The translations under genes were made by a program, and so were the position numbers. The notes below the pieces were generated by a model. It searched no databases. It was not told where the DNA came from and saw only the letters and a list, made by a program, of their open reading frames with translations. Shown here in pieces: positions 34,617 through 46,001 of a stretch of 64,000 nucleotides of DNA. The stretch spans positions 806,001 through 870,000 of the forward strand of contig NZ_CP026652.1 in assembly GCF_002946835.1 (NCBI RefSeq), written 5' to 3'. The stretch's first letter is position 1. The number at the start of each line of letters is the position of its first letter. This stretch comes from Streptomyces dengpaensis. GTDB lineage: Bacteria; Actinomycetota; Actinomycetes; Streptomycetales; Streptomycetaceae.

Positions 34617-35571
34617 TCTGACGCTGGGCCGGGCGACCGCCGACCGCGACCGGCTGCTGCGCCTGCTCCAGGAATACGGCGTCTATCTGGGCGTCGTGGT
34701 CCTGCTTCTGCTGAACATCGTCTTCACCTCACACTTCCTGTCCGCCGAGAACTTCCGCACCCAAGCGGTCCAGGTAGCCCCGGTCCTGATCGTGGCCCTC
34801 GGCATGGCGCTGGCCATCGGCAGCGAGGGCGTGGACCTGTCGGTGGGTTCGGTGATGGCCCTGTCCACCTCGCTCCTCTCGCTCTACCTCGGGTACGGCG
34901 TGTGGATCGCCGTACTGGCCGCGGTGGCGGGCGGCATCATGGTCGGCGTCGCAAACGGCGCCCTGATCGCCTTCGTCGGCGTCCAGCCGATCGTCGCGAC
35001 ACTCGCCCTGATGGTCGCCGGACGCGGACTGGCCCTGGTCCTGCTCCCCCAGCTCAAGGACGTGCACAACCCGGCCATGGCGGAGCTCGGTTCGGGCGAT
35101 GTGCTCGGCGTTCCGTACCTGGTGCTGATCGCCGCCGCGCTCGCGCTGCTCATCGCGTTCGTCGTACGCCGCACAACGTTCGGCCGGCAGCTCCTGGCCC
35201 TCGGCGACAGCCGTCCGGCCGCGCGTCTCGCCGGGCTGCCGGTGCGTCGCGTACTGATCCTGGTGTACGTCTGCTCCGGCGTCCTCGCCGCGATCGCCGG
35301 CGTCCTGGCCACTGCGCGGCTGACCGCGAGCGACCCGACCTCGCTGGGCACCCTGATGGAACTGTCCGCGATCACCGCCGTCGTGGTCGGCGGCACTCCG
35401 CTGAGCGGCGGCCGGGTCCGCATCGGCGGCACGGTCGCCGGCGCGGTCCTGATCCAGTTGCTCACCACCACGCTCATCAAGCACGATCTGCCGCCGTCGT
35501 GGACCCAGATCGCCCAGGCCGTGGTGATCGTCCTCGCCGTCTACGCGGCACGGGAACGGGGGAAGCGATGA
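34609..35571 (+). CDS. Sugar ABC importer permease, YtfT-like
   Basis: The 320-aa membrane protein is a CUT2-family (BPD_transp_2) permease with about 8 to 10 helices. The family motif EGVDLSVGSVMALS and the late VVVGGTPLSGGRVRIGGT block are present. It pairs with the permease encoded by the next gene to form a heterodimeric channel. Overlaps with both neighbours (8 bp and an ATGA junction) show one operon. Confidence 0.92.
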   Translation: MTDLTLGRATADRDRLLRLLQEYGVYLGVVVLLLLNIVFTSHFLSAENFRTQAVQVAPVLIVALGMALAIGSEGVDLSVGSVMALSTSLLSLYLGYGVWIAVLAAVAGGIMVGVANGALIAFVGVQPIVATLALMVAGRGLALVLLPQLKDVHNPAMAELGSGDVLGVPYLVLIAAALALLIAFVVRRTTFGRQLLALGDSRPAARLAGLPVRRVLILVYVCSGVLAAIAGVLATARLTASDPTSLGTLMELSAITAVVVGGTPLSGGRVRIGGTVAGAVLIQLLTTTLIKHDLPPSWTQIAQAVVIVLAVYAARERGKR

Positions 35572-36590
35572 CGGCCGACGTGGAGAGTCCGGTCCGCGCG
35601 ATGAGCACACCCGAGGAAGAGCCCGTCGGCGCGAGCCGCTCCGAGCGGCTCAGCGCTCTCGCCCAGCAGCACGGCGCCCTGGTCACCCTCGTGGTCGCCG
35701 TGATCGCGGCGTCCCTGAGCTTCGACACGTTCCTGACCGGCGACAACCTGGAGAACATGGCGCTGTCCTCCGCGTTCCTCGCGGTGGTCGCGCTCGGTAT
35801 GACCTTCGTGATCATCACGGGCGGCATCGACCTGTCGGTCGGCTCCACGTTCGCCCTCGGCGGGGTGCTGGCGGCCTGGGGTTCGCAGTACGGCACGGTG
35901 GTCGCCCTGCTGCTCCCGCTGGCCGTGTGCGGGCTGATCGGTCTGGTCAACGGTCTGCTGATCGCCCGCTCGCGGCTGGCCCCGTTCATCGTCACGCTCG
36001 CCTCGATGCTGGGCGCCCGGGGCATCCTGCTCTCCCTCACGGACGAGGGCTCCACCACGTATCTCGTGGACAAGGACTCGTTCTTCGCGAAACTCGGCCA
36101 GGACACGCTCCTCGGCATCGGTGTGCCCGTCTGGATCACCGTCGCGCTGTTCGTCCTTGGCGCGGTGGCGCTGCGGCGCACACGGTTCGGGCAGTACGTG
36201 TACGCGGTCGGCGGCAACGAGGACGCGGCGGCGCTGATGGGCACCCCCGTGGCCCGTACGAAGATCTCCGTGTACACGCTGTCCGGGCTGTGCGCGGGGC
36301 TCGCCGGCGCGCTCAACGCGGCCTGGCTGGTGTCGGGCGTGACGATCCTCGGCTCCGGCATGGAACTGGAGGCCATCTCCGCGGTGGTCATCGGCGGGAC
36401 CCTGCTCACCGGCGGATTCGGCTTCCTCAGCGGCTCGCTGGTCGGTGTACTCCTGCTGAAGGTCATCCAGAACGTCATCAACCAGATCGGTTCACTGGAC
36501 TCGGCCTACCAGCAGGTCGTCAGCGGCGCCTTCCTGGCCGTCGTGGTCATCGCGCAGACATGGCTGGGACGGCGACGGCGGGCGCTGTGA
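35568..36590 (+). CDS. Sugar ABC importer permease, YjfF-like
   Basis: This 340-aa permease starts at ATG 35568 in an ATGA overlap with the previous stop. A hydrophilic N-terminus of about 38 residues precedes the helices. The family motif GGIDLSVGSTFALGG and the VVIGGTLLTGGFGFLSGS block are present. Two different permeases with one fused ATPase is the YtfT/YjfF arrangement of galactofuranose importers. The gene ends 35 bp from the convergent glgC. Confidence 0.92.
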   Translation: MTADVESPVRAMSTPEEEPVGASRSERLSALAQQHGALVTLVVAVIAASLSFDTFLTGDNLENMALSSAFLAVVALGMTFVIITGGIDLSVGSTFALGGVLAAWGSQYGTVVALLLPLAVCGLIGLVNGLLIARSRLAPFIVTLASMLGARGILLSLTDEGSTTYLVDKDSFFAKLGQDTLLGIGVPVWITVALFVLGAVALRRTRFGQYVYAVGGNEDAAALMGTPVARTKISVYTLSGLCAGLAGALNAAWLVSGVTILGSGMELEAISAVVIGGTLLTGGFGFLSGSLVGVLLLKVIQNVINQIGSLDSAYQQVVSGAFLAVVVIAQTWLGRRRRAL

Positions 36591-36625
36591 ACCCTCCGTC
36601 GGGCCCAGGGAGGAGGTGTGTGCGG

Positions 36626-37843
36626 TCAGGGGACGCGCTGCCCCTTGCCCAAGGCGATCACCCCGCCCGTCGAGACGGTGTAGAGCTCCGCGTCCCGATC
36701 GGGGTTGACGCCGATCGTCGCACCCGGCGGTACCTCGACGTTCTTGTCGAGGACCGCGCCGCGCACCACCGCGCCCCGCCCGATGTGGACGTTGTCGTGC
36801 AGGACCGAGCCCTGCACGACCGCTCCTGGGTCGACGACGACGCCCGGTGAGAGCACGGACCTGGTGACCTGTCCCCGTATCAGGCAGCCCGCGCTGATGA
36901 TGGACTCGCCGGCGATGCCCCCCGCGTTGAATCGCGCCGGCGACAGCTGCCCGGACGTGGTGTAGATGGGCCAGCTGCGGTTGTAGAGGTTGAAGGCGGG
37001 GCGCTCGGCGATCAGGTCCATGTGGGCGTCGTAGTACGCGTCGAGGGTGCCGACGTCGCGCCAGTAGCCCTGGTCGCGGGTGGTCTCGCCGGGTACGTGG
37101 TTGTCGCTGAAGTCGTACAGCTGCGCCTCGCCCCGGCCGGTGAGCATGGGCAGGATCGAACCGCCCATGTCGTGCACCGAGTGCCCGTCCTCGGCGTCCC
37201 GCTGGAGCGCCTCGATCAGGGCCTTGGTGGTGAAGATGTAGTTGCCCATCGAGGCGAAGACGCACTCGGGGTCGTCGGGGAGGCCCGGCGGGTCGGCGGG
37301 CTTCTCCAGGAAGCCCCGCACGGTCTGGCCGTCGGAGCCCGGGCTGATGACGCCGAAGGACGAGGACTCGGCGCGCGGCACCCGTATCCCGGCCACCGTC
37401 ACGCCCGCGCCGCCCTCGATGTGCTGGGCCAGCATCTGGCGCGGGTCCATGCGGTAGACGTGGTCGGCGCCGAACACCGCGATGTAGTCCGGCCGTTCGT
37501 CGTGCACGAGGTTCAGGGACTGCAGGATCGCGTCGGCGCTGCCCAGGTACCAGCGCGGGCCGAGCCGCTGCTGGGCCGGGACGGGAGTGACGTAGTTGCC
37601 GAGCAGGCTCGACATCCGCCAGGTCGTGGTCACATGCCGGTCCAGGGAGTGCGACTTGTACTGCGTCAGGACGCAGATGCGCAGGATGTCGGCGTTGACG
37701 AGGTTGGAGAGCACGAAGTCGACGAGGCGGTACGTGCCGCCGAAGGTGACCGCGGGTTTCGCGCGGTCCGCGGTGAGGGGCATCAGACGCTTGCCCTCTC
37801 CCCCCGCGAGTACGATTCCCAGCACCGAAGGTCCACCGCGCAT
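36626..37843 (-). CDS. glgC: Glucose-1-phosphate adenylyltransferase
   Basis: The 405-aa enzyme makes ADP-glucose from glucose-1-phosphate and ATP for glycogen or maltosyl-phosphate synthesis. The nucleotidyltransferase motif [16 protein letters not shown], the Pro/Lys [18 protein letters not shown] block, the [11 protein letters not shown]sp motif and [19 protein letters not shown] are clear, followed by a left-handed beta-helix. Length is typical of bacterial GlgC. It lies 80 bp downstream of the glycogen synthase gene on the same strand. Confidence 0.96.
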   Translation of the reverse strand: MRGGPSVLGIVLAGGEGKRLMPLTADRAKPAVTFGGTYRLVDFVLSNLVNADILRICVLTQYKSHSLDRHVTTTWRMSSLLGNYVTPVPAQQRLGPRWYLGSADAILQSLNLVHDERPDYIAVFGADHVYRMDPRQMLAQHIEGGAGVTVAGIRVPRAESSSFGVISPGSDGQTVRGFLEKPADPPGLPDDPECVFASMGNYIFTTKALIEALQRDAEDGHSVHDMGGSILPMLTGRGEAQLYDFSDNHVPGETTRDQGYWRDVGTLDAYYDAHMDLIAERPAFNLYNRSWPIYTTSGQLSPARFNAGGIAGESIISAGCLIRGQVTRSVLSPGVVVDPGAVVQGSVLHDNVHIGRGAVVRGAVLDKNVEVPPGATIGVNPDRDAELYTVSTGGVIALGKGQRVP

Positions 37844-37923
37844 GCCGCCGCCCCTCTACGCCCGGTCGGGCCGCGCCCGCTGTGCCGGGCCGGCCCCGTT
37901 GCTGAACTGCACCTGTCCGATGG

Positions 37924-39075
37924 TTACCCCGGTTTGAGGACTTCCTCGTACAGCTGGACGGTCCTGCGGGCGACGGCGTCCCAGCCGAACTCCCGCACCG
38001 CGCGCTCCCGTCCGGCCTCGCCCATCCGCCGCGCCTGCCCGGGGTCGGCGAGCACGGAGTCGAGGGCCAGCGCCAGACCGGCCTCGAAGTCCCCCTCGAC
38101 CGTCACGAGGGAACCCGTCACGCCGTGCTCGACCACCTCGGGAATCCCGCCGACCCGGGACGCCACCACGGCCGTTCCGCAGGCCATCGCCTCCAGGTTG
38201 ACGATGCCGAGCGGCTCGTACACCGAGGGGCAGACGAACACGGCGGCATGCGTGAGGAGTTGGATGACGTCGGGGCGCGGCAGCATCTGCGGGATCCAGT
38301 GCACTCCCTCGCGTACGCCGCTCAACTCCTGGAAGAGATCGCGGAACTCCCGGTCGATCTCCGGGGTGTCCGGCGCGCCCGCGCACAGCACCACCTGCAC
38401 GGCCGGGTCGAGATGCCGTACCGCGCGCAGGAGTTGGGGCACGCCCTTCTGGCGGGTGATGCGGCCGACGAACAGGACGTACGGGCGGCCGATGTCGATG
38501 CCGATACGGTCGAGGACGTCCGTGCCGTGGTCCGGGCGGTAGAGGGAGGTGTCGATGCCGTTGTGCACGACGCGCACCTTCGCCGGGTCCAGGGCCGGAT
38601 AGCAGGCCAGGATGTCCTCGCGCATCGCGCCGGAGACGGCGATCACGGCGTCCGCGGCCTCGATGGCGGTGCGTTCGGCCCAGCTGGAGAGGGCGTAACC
38701 GCCGGCGAGCTGCTCGGCCTTCCAGGGGCGCAGCGGTTCCAGGGAGTGGGCGGTCATGACGTGCGGGATGCCGTGCAGGAGTTTGCCGAAGTGGCCGGCG
38801 AGGTTGGCGTACCACGTGTGCGAGTGGACGAGTTCGCGGCCTTCGAGGGCGGCGGCGATGGAGAGGTCCACGGAGAAGGTGCGCAGGGCGTCGTTGGCGC
38901 CGTCGAGCGAGGGCCAGGGCCGGTGGCGTACGACGCCGCCCGCGGCGCCCTCGCCCCAGCAGTGCACGTCCAGGTCAGTGAGACTGCGCAACTCCCGTGC
39001 GAGGAACTCGACATGGACGCCCGCACCGCCGTACACGTCCGGCGGGTATTCCCGGGTCAGCAGTCCCACGCGCAC
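37924..39075 (-). CDS. glgA: GT4 glycogen synthase or maltose-1-phosphate synthase
   Basis: This 383-aa GT-B glycosyltransferase has the N-terminal VGLLTREYPPDVYGGAGVHV block, SGAMREDIL, VRVVHNGIDTSLYRP and the E-x7-E region EPLGIVNLEAMACGTAVVAS. It belongs to the actinobacterial GT4 group, not the GT5 GlgA of E. coli. The Mycobacterium homologue next to glgC (GlgM) makes maltose-1-phosphate from ADP-glucose and glucose-1-phosphate for the GlgE pathway, so glgM could be the better name. The GTG start at 39075 follows a GGGGGTG site and matches the conserved N-terminus. Confidence 0.9.
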   Translation of the reverse strand: MRVGLLTREYPPDVYGGAGVHVEFLARELRSLTDLDVHCWGEGAAGGVVRHRPWPSLDGANDALRTFSVDLSIAAALEGRELVHSHTWYANLAGHFGKLLHGIPHVMTAHSLEPLRPWKAEQLAGGYALSSWAERTAIEAADAVIAVSGAMREDILACYPALDPAKVRVVHNGIDTSLYRPDHGTDVLDRIGIDIGRPYVLFVGRITRQKGVPQLLRAVRHLDPAVQVVLCAGAPDTPEIDREFRDLFQELSGVREGVHWIPQMLPRPDVIQLLTHAAVFVCPSVYEPLGIVNLEAMACGTAVVASRVGGIPEVVEHGVTGSLVTVEGDFEAGLALALDSVLADPGQARRMGEAGRERAVREFGWDAVARRTVQLYEEVLKPG

Positions 39076-39192
39076 ACAGCACCCCCGTCGTAGCGGCTGG
39101 TGCCCCTCATGGTCACTCAGTCGGGGCGGATGGGGAAGAGCGCGCGGGGACCGCGCGCAGACCGCGTGAGGTCGCGCGCGGACCATGTGAGG

Positions 39193-39942
39193 TCAGGAGG
39201 GGTGGGTCGCGCGCCGTGGCGGGCGGTCGAAGCAGCAGTCGCCGCACAGGCCGCCGCCGGGCAGCCGGTAGTAGAGGCAACAGCTGCGGCGGCGGAGCGT
39301 GCCGGCGTCGAGGGCGCCGGAGAGGTCGGGATGCGCGAAGAGTCCGGCGGCGAGCGTGCGGGCCCGCTCGCCCGCCTCCGGACGGCCGTTGGCCCGTGCC
39401 CAGCGGTCGATCTGGCGTACCGTGCCGGCCAGGGCGGAGCCCGCGTTGCCCCACAACAGGCGTGCCGAGACGTGGTACCGGGAGTGCAGGACCGTCGCCA
39501 GCGGGGCGAGGTGACCGGCTCGTACGACCTCGTCGACGGCCGTGGCGGGCAGGGCGCGCACCCGCGTCAGCCACAGATCGTCCGGAGCGCTGCCGTCCGG
39601 ATCCCAGCACAGCAGCTCAGGATCGAGGTCGGGCACCCGTCCGTACAACGCGGCGGCGCCCAGCGCGATCGACCACAGCCGGGCCGCGAGGCCCTGTTGG
39701 GCGACCGAGACCGCGATCCGCGCTTCCGGCGCGTGAATACTCCGCGCGACTTTACGGACGCGAAACGTCATCGGATCCGCGTAAGCATCGCCGTGGGCCC
39801 GGACTTGTGGCGTCGTGTACGCCTGCGCGAGCGTGGGCAGCGGGCCGCGCGGCGGTACGCCGGTGCGCAGCACGAAGAAGCCGCCGAGCGCGCCGAGCGC
39901 CGCGAGTTCGGGGTCGAGGTCCACGAAGAGCAGTAGTACCAA
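39193..39942 (-). CDS. FhuF-like (2Fe-2S) protein, probable ferric reductase
   Basis: The 249-aa protein ends with the FhuF-type iron-sulfur motif CC-x10-C-x2-C (C221, C222, C233, C236; SCCLYYRLPGGGLCGDC). FhuF-family proteins reduce ferric siderophores in the cytosol. The upstream part is helical (AVSVAQQGLAARLWSIALGA). No siderophore genes are present here. The start is uncertain: TTG 39942 follows AGGGGGC too closely, and GTG 39924 is an alternative. Confidence 0.8.
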   Translation of the reverse strand: MVLLLFVDLDPELAALGALGGFFVLRTGVPPRGPLPTLAQAYTTPQVRAHGDAYADPMTFRVRKVARSIHAPEARIAVSVAQQGLAARLWSIALGAAALYGRVPDLDPELLCWDPDGSAPDDLWLTRVRALPATAVDEVVRAGHLAPLATVLHSRYHVSARLLWGNAGSALAGTVRQIDRWARANGRPEAGERARTLAAGLFAHPDLSGALDAGTLRRRSCCLYYRLPGGGLCGDCCFDRPPRRATHPS

Positions 39943-40152
39943 GCCCCCTAAGGGTTCTCACCAGCGGGTCGGCCGCCGGTGTAACCCACCCTGGGGAGGA
40001 CTGGGGGCGATGCGTACTCCATCGGTAGTAGGAGTCAATGCCTGCTCAGGTACGACGACGTGAACTAATTCGCCAGGCATCGTTGTTTGCATGGAAGCCG
40101 ACCGTTCGTCGCACCGGGCAGACCGCGCCCGCCGTACGCAGAGGAGGGACGT

Positions 40153-42965
<2,813 letters not shown>

Positions 42966-44405
42966 ATGAGCACTTCCGCCCAGATCGGCGTAACGGGTCT
43001 CGCGGTCATGGGCCGCAACCTCGCCCGCAACTTCGCCCGCAACGGCTACGCGGTCGCCGTGCACAACCGCACCGTCGGCCGGACCAAGGCGCTGATGGAG
43101 GAGTTCGGCCACGAGGGCGAGTTCGTGGCGGCCGAGACCGCGAAGGACTTCGTGGCGGCGCTGGAGCGGCCCCGGCGCCTGGTGATCATGGTGAAGGCGG
43201 GCGAGCCGACCGACGCGGTGATCGAGGAGTTCGCCCCGCTCCTGGAGCCCGGCGACATGATCATCGACGGCGGCAACGCGCACTTCGCGGACACCCGGCG
43301 CCGGGAGCGCGCACTGCGCGAGCAGGGCATCCATTTCGTCGGGACGGGCGTCTCCGGCGGTGAGGAGGGCGCCCTGCACGGCCCGAGCATCATGCCGGGC
43401 GGCTCGGCCGAGTCGTACGACTCCCTCGGCCCGATGCTGGAGAAGATCTCCGCGAAAGCCAAGGACGGGACGCCGTGCGTGACCCATGTGGGCCCCGACG
43501 GCGCCGGACACTTCGTGAAGATGGTCCACAACGGCATCGAGTACGCCGACATGCAGCTGATCGGCGAGGCCTACCAGCTGCTCCGCGATGTGGCCGGCTA
43601 CTCCCCCGCCCAGATCGCGGACATCTTCCGCACCTGGAACACGGGCCGGCTCGACTCCTACCTGATCGAGATCACCGCCGAGGTCCTGTCGCACGTGGAC
43701 GCGGCGACGGGCAAGCCGTTCGTGGACGTGGTCCAGGACCAGGCGGAGCAGAAGGGCACGGGCCGCTGGACCGTGCAGATCGCGCTGGACCTGGGCGTTC
43801 CGGTGTCCGGCATCGCGGAGGCGGTCTTCGCCCGTTCCCTGTCGGGCCACGCCGACCTGCGCGCCGCCTCGCGCGGACTCGCCGGTCCGAAGGCGAAGAA
43901 GCTCAGCGAGTCCGAGGCGGCGGCCTTCGCGGACAAGGTGGAGCAGGCGCTGTACGCGTCGAAGATCGTCTCGTACACGCAGGGCTTCCACGAGATCGCC
44001 GCGGGCAGCGACGAGTACGACTGGAACATCGACCTCGGCTCCGTCGCCGCCATCTGGCGTGGCGGCTGCATCATCCGGGCGGCCTTCCTCGACCGCATCC
44101 GCGCCGCGTACGACGCCCGGCCCGACCTGCCGAGCCTGCTGTCGGACGACACGTTCGCGCAGGAGATCGCGGACGCCCAGGACGACTGGCGCGAGGTCCT
44201 GGTCGCCGCCACCCGCCAGGGCGTCCCCACGCCCGGCTTCTCCGCGGCCCTCGCCTACTACGACGCCCTGCGCGCCGAGCGCCTGCCCGCCGCCCTCACT
44301 CAGGGACAGCGGGACTTCTTCGGGGCGCACACCTATCGGCGTACGGACCGGGAGGGCTCGTTCCACACGCTGTGGGGCGGGGACCGGTCGGAGGTCGAGG
44401 CGTAG
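42966..44405 (+). CDS. gnd: 6-phosphogluconate dehydrogenase, decarboxylating
   Basis: The 479-aa enzyme converts 6-phosphogluconate to ribulose-5-phosphate in the pentose phosphate pathway. The Rossmann GVTGLAVMGRNLARNFARNG, the substrate block GTGVSGGEEGALHGPSIMPGG with KMVHNGIEY (catalytic Lys), and the C-terminal IIRAAFLDRI and AQRDFFGAHTYRRTD-type tail are all present. Length matches the long, dimeric form. AGGAG precedes the ATG. The HNRT segment after the first beta strands fits NADP use. Confidence 0.96.
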   Translation: MSTSAQIGVTGLAVMGRNLARNFARNGYAVAVHNRTVGRTKALMEEFGHEGEFVAAETAKDFVAALERPRRLVIMVKAGEPTDAVIEEFAPLLEPGDMIIDGGNAHFADTRRRERALREQGIHFVGTGVSGGEEGALHGPSIMPGGSAESYDSLGPMLEKISAKAKDGTPCVTHVGPDGAGHFVKMVHNGIEYADMQLIGEAYQLLRDVAGYSPAQIADIFRTWNTGRLDSYLIEITAEVLSHVDAATGKPFVDVVQDQAEQKGTGRWTVQIALDLGVPVSGIAEAVFARSLSGHADLRAASRGLAGPKAKKLSESEAAAFADKVEQALYASKIVSYTQGFHEIAAGSDEYDWNIDLGSVAAIWRGGCIIRAAFLDRIRAAYDARPDLPSLLSDDTFAQEIADAQDDWREVLVAATRQGVPTPGFSAALAYYDALRAERLPAALTQGQRDFFGAHTYRRTDREGSFHTLWGGDRSEVEA

Positions 44406-44412
44406 GCATCTG

Positions 44413-44466
44413 CGATGCCGAGGTCGTCACGTCCCGGGGACCGGGGACGTGACGACCTCGGCATCG
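44413..44466. terminator. Perfect 23-bp hairpin after gnd
   Basis: Two 23-nt arms (44413-44435 and 44444-44466) are exact reverse complements around an 8-nt loop. It lies between gnd and the convergent gene ending at 44491, so it probably terminates both. Confidence 0.9.
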
Positions 44467-44490
44467 GGCCGACACCGTCGGCCACACCTC

Positions 44491-44730
44491 TCACTCTCTG
44501 TTCTGTGCACCCCCGGTGGGAGGCCCGTACGGGTACTCCCAGGAGATCGGCCCCGGCTGTGGCTCCGGCTCCGGTACCGGGTCGGGACCCGGGGGCTTAG
44601 GGATCGGAGACGGAGGCGGGACGGGCTCCGGCGTGGGGTGGGGACCCGGGTCGGGGACGGGCTCCGGGCGGTCGGGGCCCGGGCCCGGCGTGGGGCCCGG
44701 CTTCACCGGGTCGGGGAACGGATGCGTCAT
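44491..44730 (-). CDS. Small proline-rich protein, 79 aa
   Basis: An ideal GGAGGA site four bases before the ATG at 44730 opens a 79-codon frame. The product is mostly alternating Pro with Glu, Asp or Gly (for example PEPVPDPGPHPTPEPVPP) and ends in a Trp/Tyr/Gly segment. It has no signal peptide or membrane segment and is probably disordered. Function unknown. The strong ribosome-binding site argues that it is translated. Confidence 0.6.
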   Translation of the reverse strand: MTHPFPDPVKPGPTPGPGPDRPEPVPDPGPHPTPEPVPPPSPIPKPPGPDPVPEPEPQPGPISWEYPYGPPTGGAQNRE

Positions 44731-44836
44731 GGTGTCCTCCAGCCAGTCGGTACGTCCGCCCTGGACTTGTCCCCCGCGTACCCGGCCGCCGCGCGCCCAC
44801 TCACCCCGTCGCGCGAGGGATGGCGGCCGGCTGGGC

Positions 44837-45493
44837 CTACCGGGGCTGCCGTGTGCGCACGGCGTCCGCACCGGCGGCGAGCCCCGGGCGGGGGCTGGAC
44901 AGCACCGGGGTCGAGGTCGCGGTCAGCCGCTGGGCCGGGGCCATGGACGCCTGGGCGAGGACGATCGCGTCGGCGCCGGTGACCGCGTCGGCGGCGGCCG
45001 CCACCGCGCGGACGTAGCCCTCCGTGTCGCCCGCCACGAAGCGGGCCCACGCGCCCTCGAGCAGCTCGGTACGGATGTCTACGGGGCGCCCGGCCCTCCG
45101 GGCCTCCTCCTCGACGAGGGCGATGGTCGGCCCCAGGGTGCTCTCCACCGTCGCGAGGACGACGACGCGCGGGCCAACGGCCACCGCGGCGGCGGCCATC
45201 GGGCGGTCCACGCGGAGCACGGGCACGCCGACCCCCGCCCGCTCCGCGACGCCGCCGATGGTCGAGCAGGTGCAAAGCACGGCCCGCGCGCCCTCCGCGA
45301 CGGCCCGTTCGAGCACCGCCCGCACCGCGTCGACCACCGCGTCCGGACCCTCGCGCCGTGCCCGGGCCAACAGCTCCTCGGCCACCAAGTGCCGCAGTTC
45401 CAGCCCCTGGTGTTCCTCGTCACGCAGGGCGTCGAAGACGGGGACGTGCACGGGCGAGGTGTGCAACAGGGCGAGCGGACCGCCGGACGTCAT
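44837..45493 (-). CDS. Aspartate/glutamate racemase-like protein lacking the second Cys
   Basis: The 218-aa protein has an Asp/Glu racemase fold: TSPVHVPVFDAL, a first Cys loop (VLCTCSTIGG) and VLRVDRPM. True racemases have two catalytic Cys, and the second loop here reads VLAQASMAP, with Ala at the expected Cys position. It may therefore be a decarboxylase-, isomerase- or hydrolase-like relative rather than a racemase. Start ATG 45493 has only a weak ribosome-binding site. Confidence 0.75.
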   Translation of the reverse strand: MTSGGPLALLHTSPVHVPVFDALRDEEHQGLELRHLVAEELLARARREGPDAVVDAVRAVLERAVAEGARAVLCTCSTIGGVAERAGVGVPVLRVDRPMAAAAVAVGPRVVVLATVESTLGPTIALVEEEARRAGRPVDIRTELLEGAWARFVAGDTEGYVRAVAAAADAVTGADAIVLAQASMAPAQRLTATSTPVLSSPRPGLAAGADAVRTRQPR

Positions 45494-45539
45494 CGCAAGG
45501 CACCGGTCCCGGTCAGCCGCGGGGAGCCGGTCCCGGTCA

Positions 45540-45884
45540 TCAGAAGCGGCCCGGGTGCGCTTTGAGCCACTCCACCGCCGCGTCCAGCAGCGCCGGGTCG
45601 GCCACCGGGGCCTCCTCGGGGTGGCCCGCCGCCCACTTCACGACGTACGGGCACAGCGGCGCGACCACGATGCCCTCGCGGGCGGCGATGGCGTACAGCT
45701 CACGGGCGAGGGAGCCCGCGATGCCCTGGCCCTCGTGCCCGGGTTCCACGATGGTGTGCACGGGGACGAGGGCCCGTGCGGGCGCTTCGAGGACGAAGTA
45801 CTCGATATGGCCTACGACTTCGTCCCCGGCGAACGCCGCCAGCCAGCCGCCCGCCCGGTCGTCACGGATCTCCACGTCGCTCAC
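45540..45884 (-). CDS. GNAT-family N-acetyltransferase, short form
   Basis: The 114-aa protein has the core of the short YjdJ/Gtn10-type GNATs: an EIRDDRAGGWLAAFAGDEVV beta meander, the acetyl-CoA loop VEPGHEGQGIAGSLARE, and a final CPYVVKWAAGHPE block that is highly typical of this subfamily. It transfers an acetyl group from acetyl-CoA to an unknown amine. GTG 45884 has GAGGA eight bases upstream; GTG 45890 directly abuts that site and is less likely. Confidence 0.87.
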   Translation of the reverse strand: MSDVEIRDDRAGGWLAAFAGDEVVGHIEYFVLEAPARALVPVHTIVEPGHEGQGIAGSLARELYAIAAREGIVVAPLCPYVVKWAAGHPEEAPVADPALLDAAVEWLKAHPGRF

Positions 45885-46001
45885 GAGCACTCCTCGGGTC
45901 CTCCGGGTCTCCCCGACCAGGACCTGAGCGTAACCGATGATGATCAGCAGATCTCCGGGAGTCGGCGTCCTGACCGCGCCCGCCCTTCTGCGTGTGGTCG
46001 G

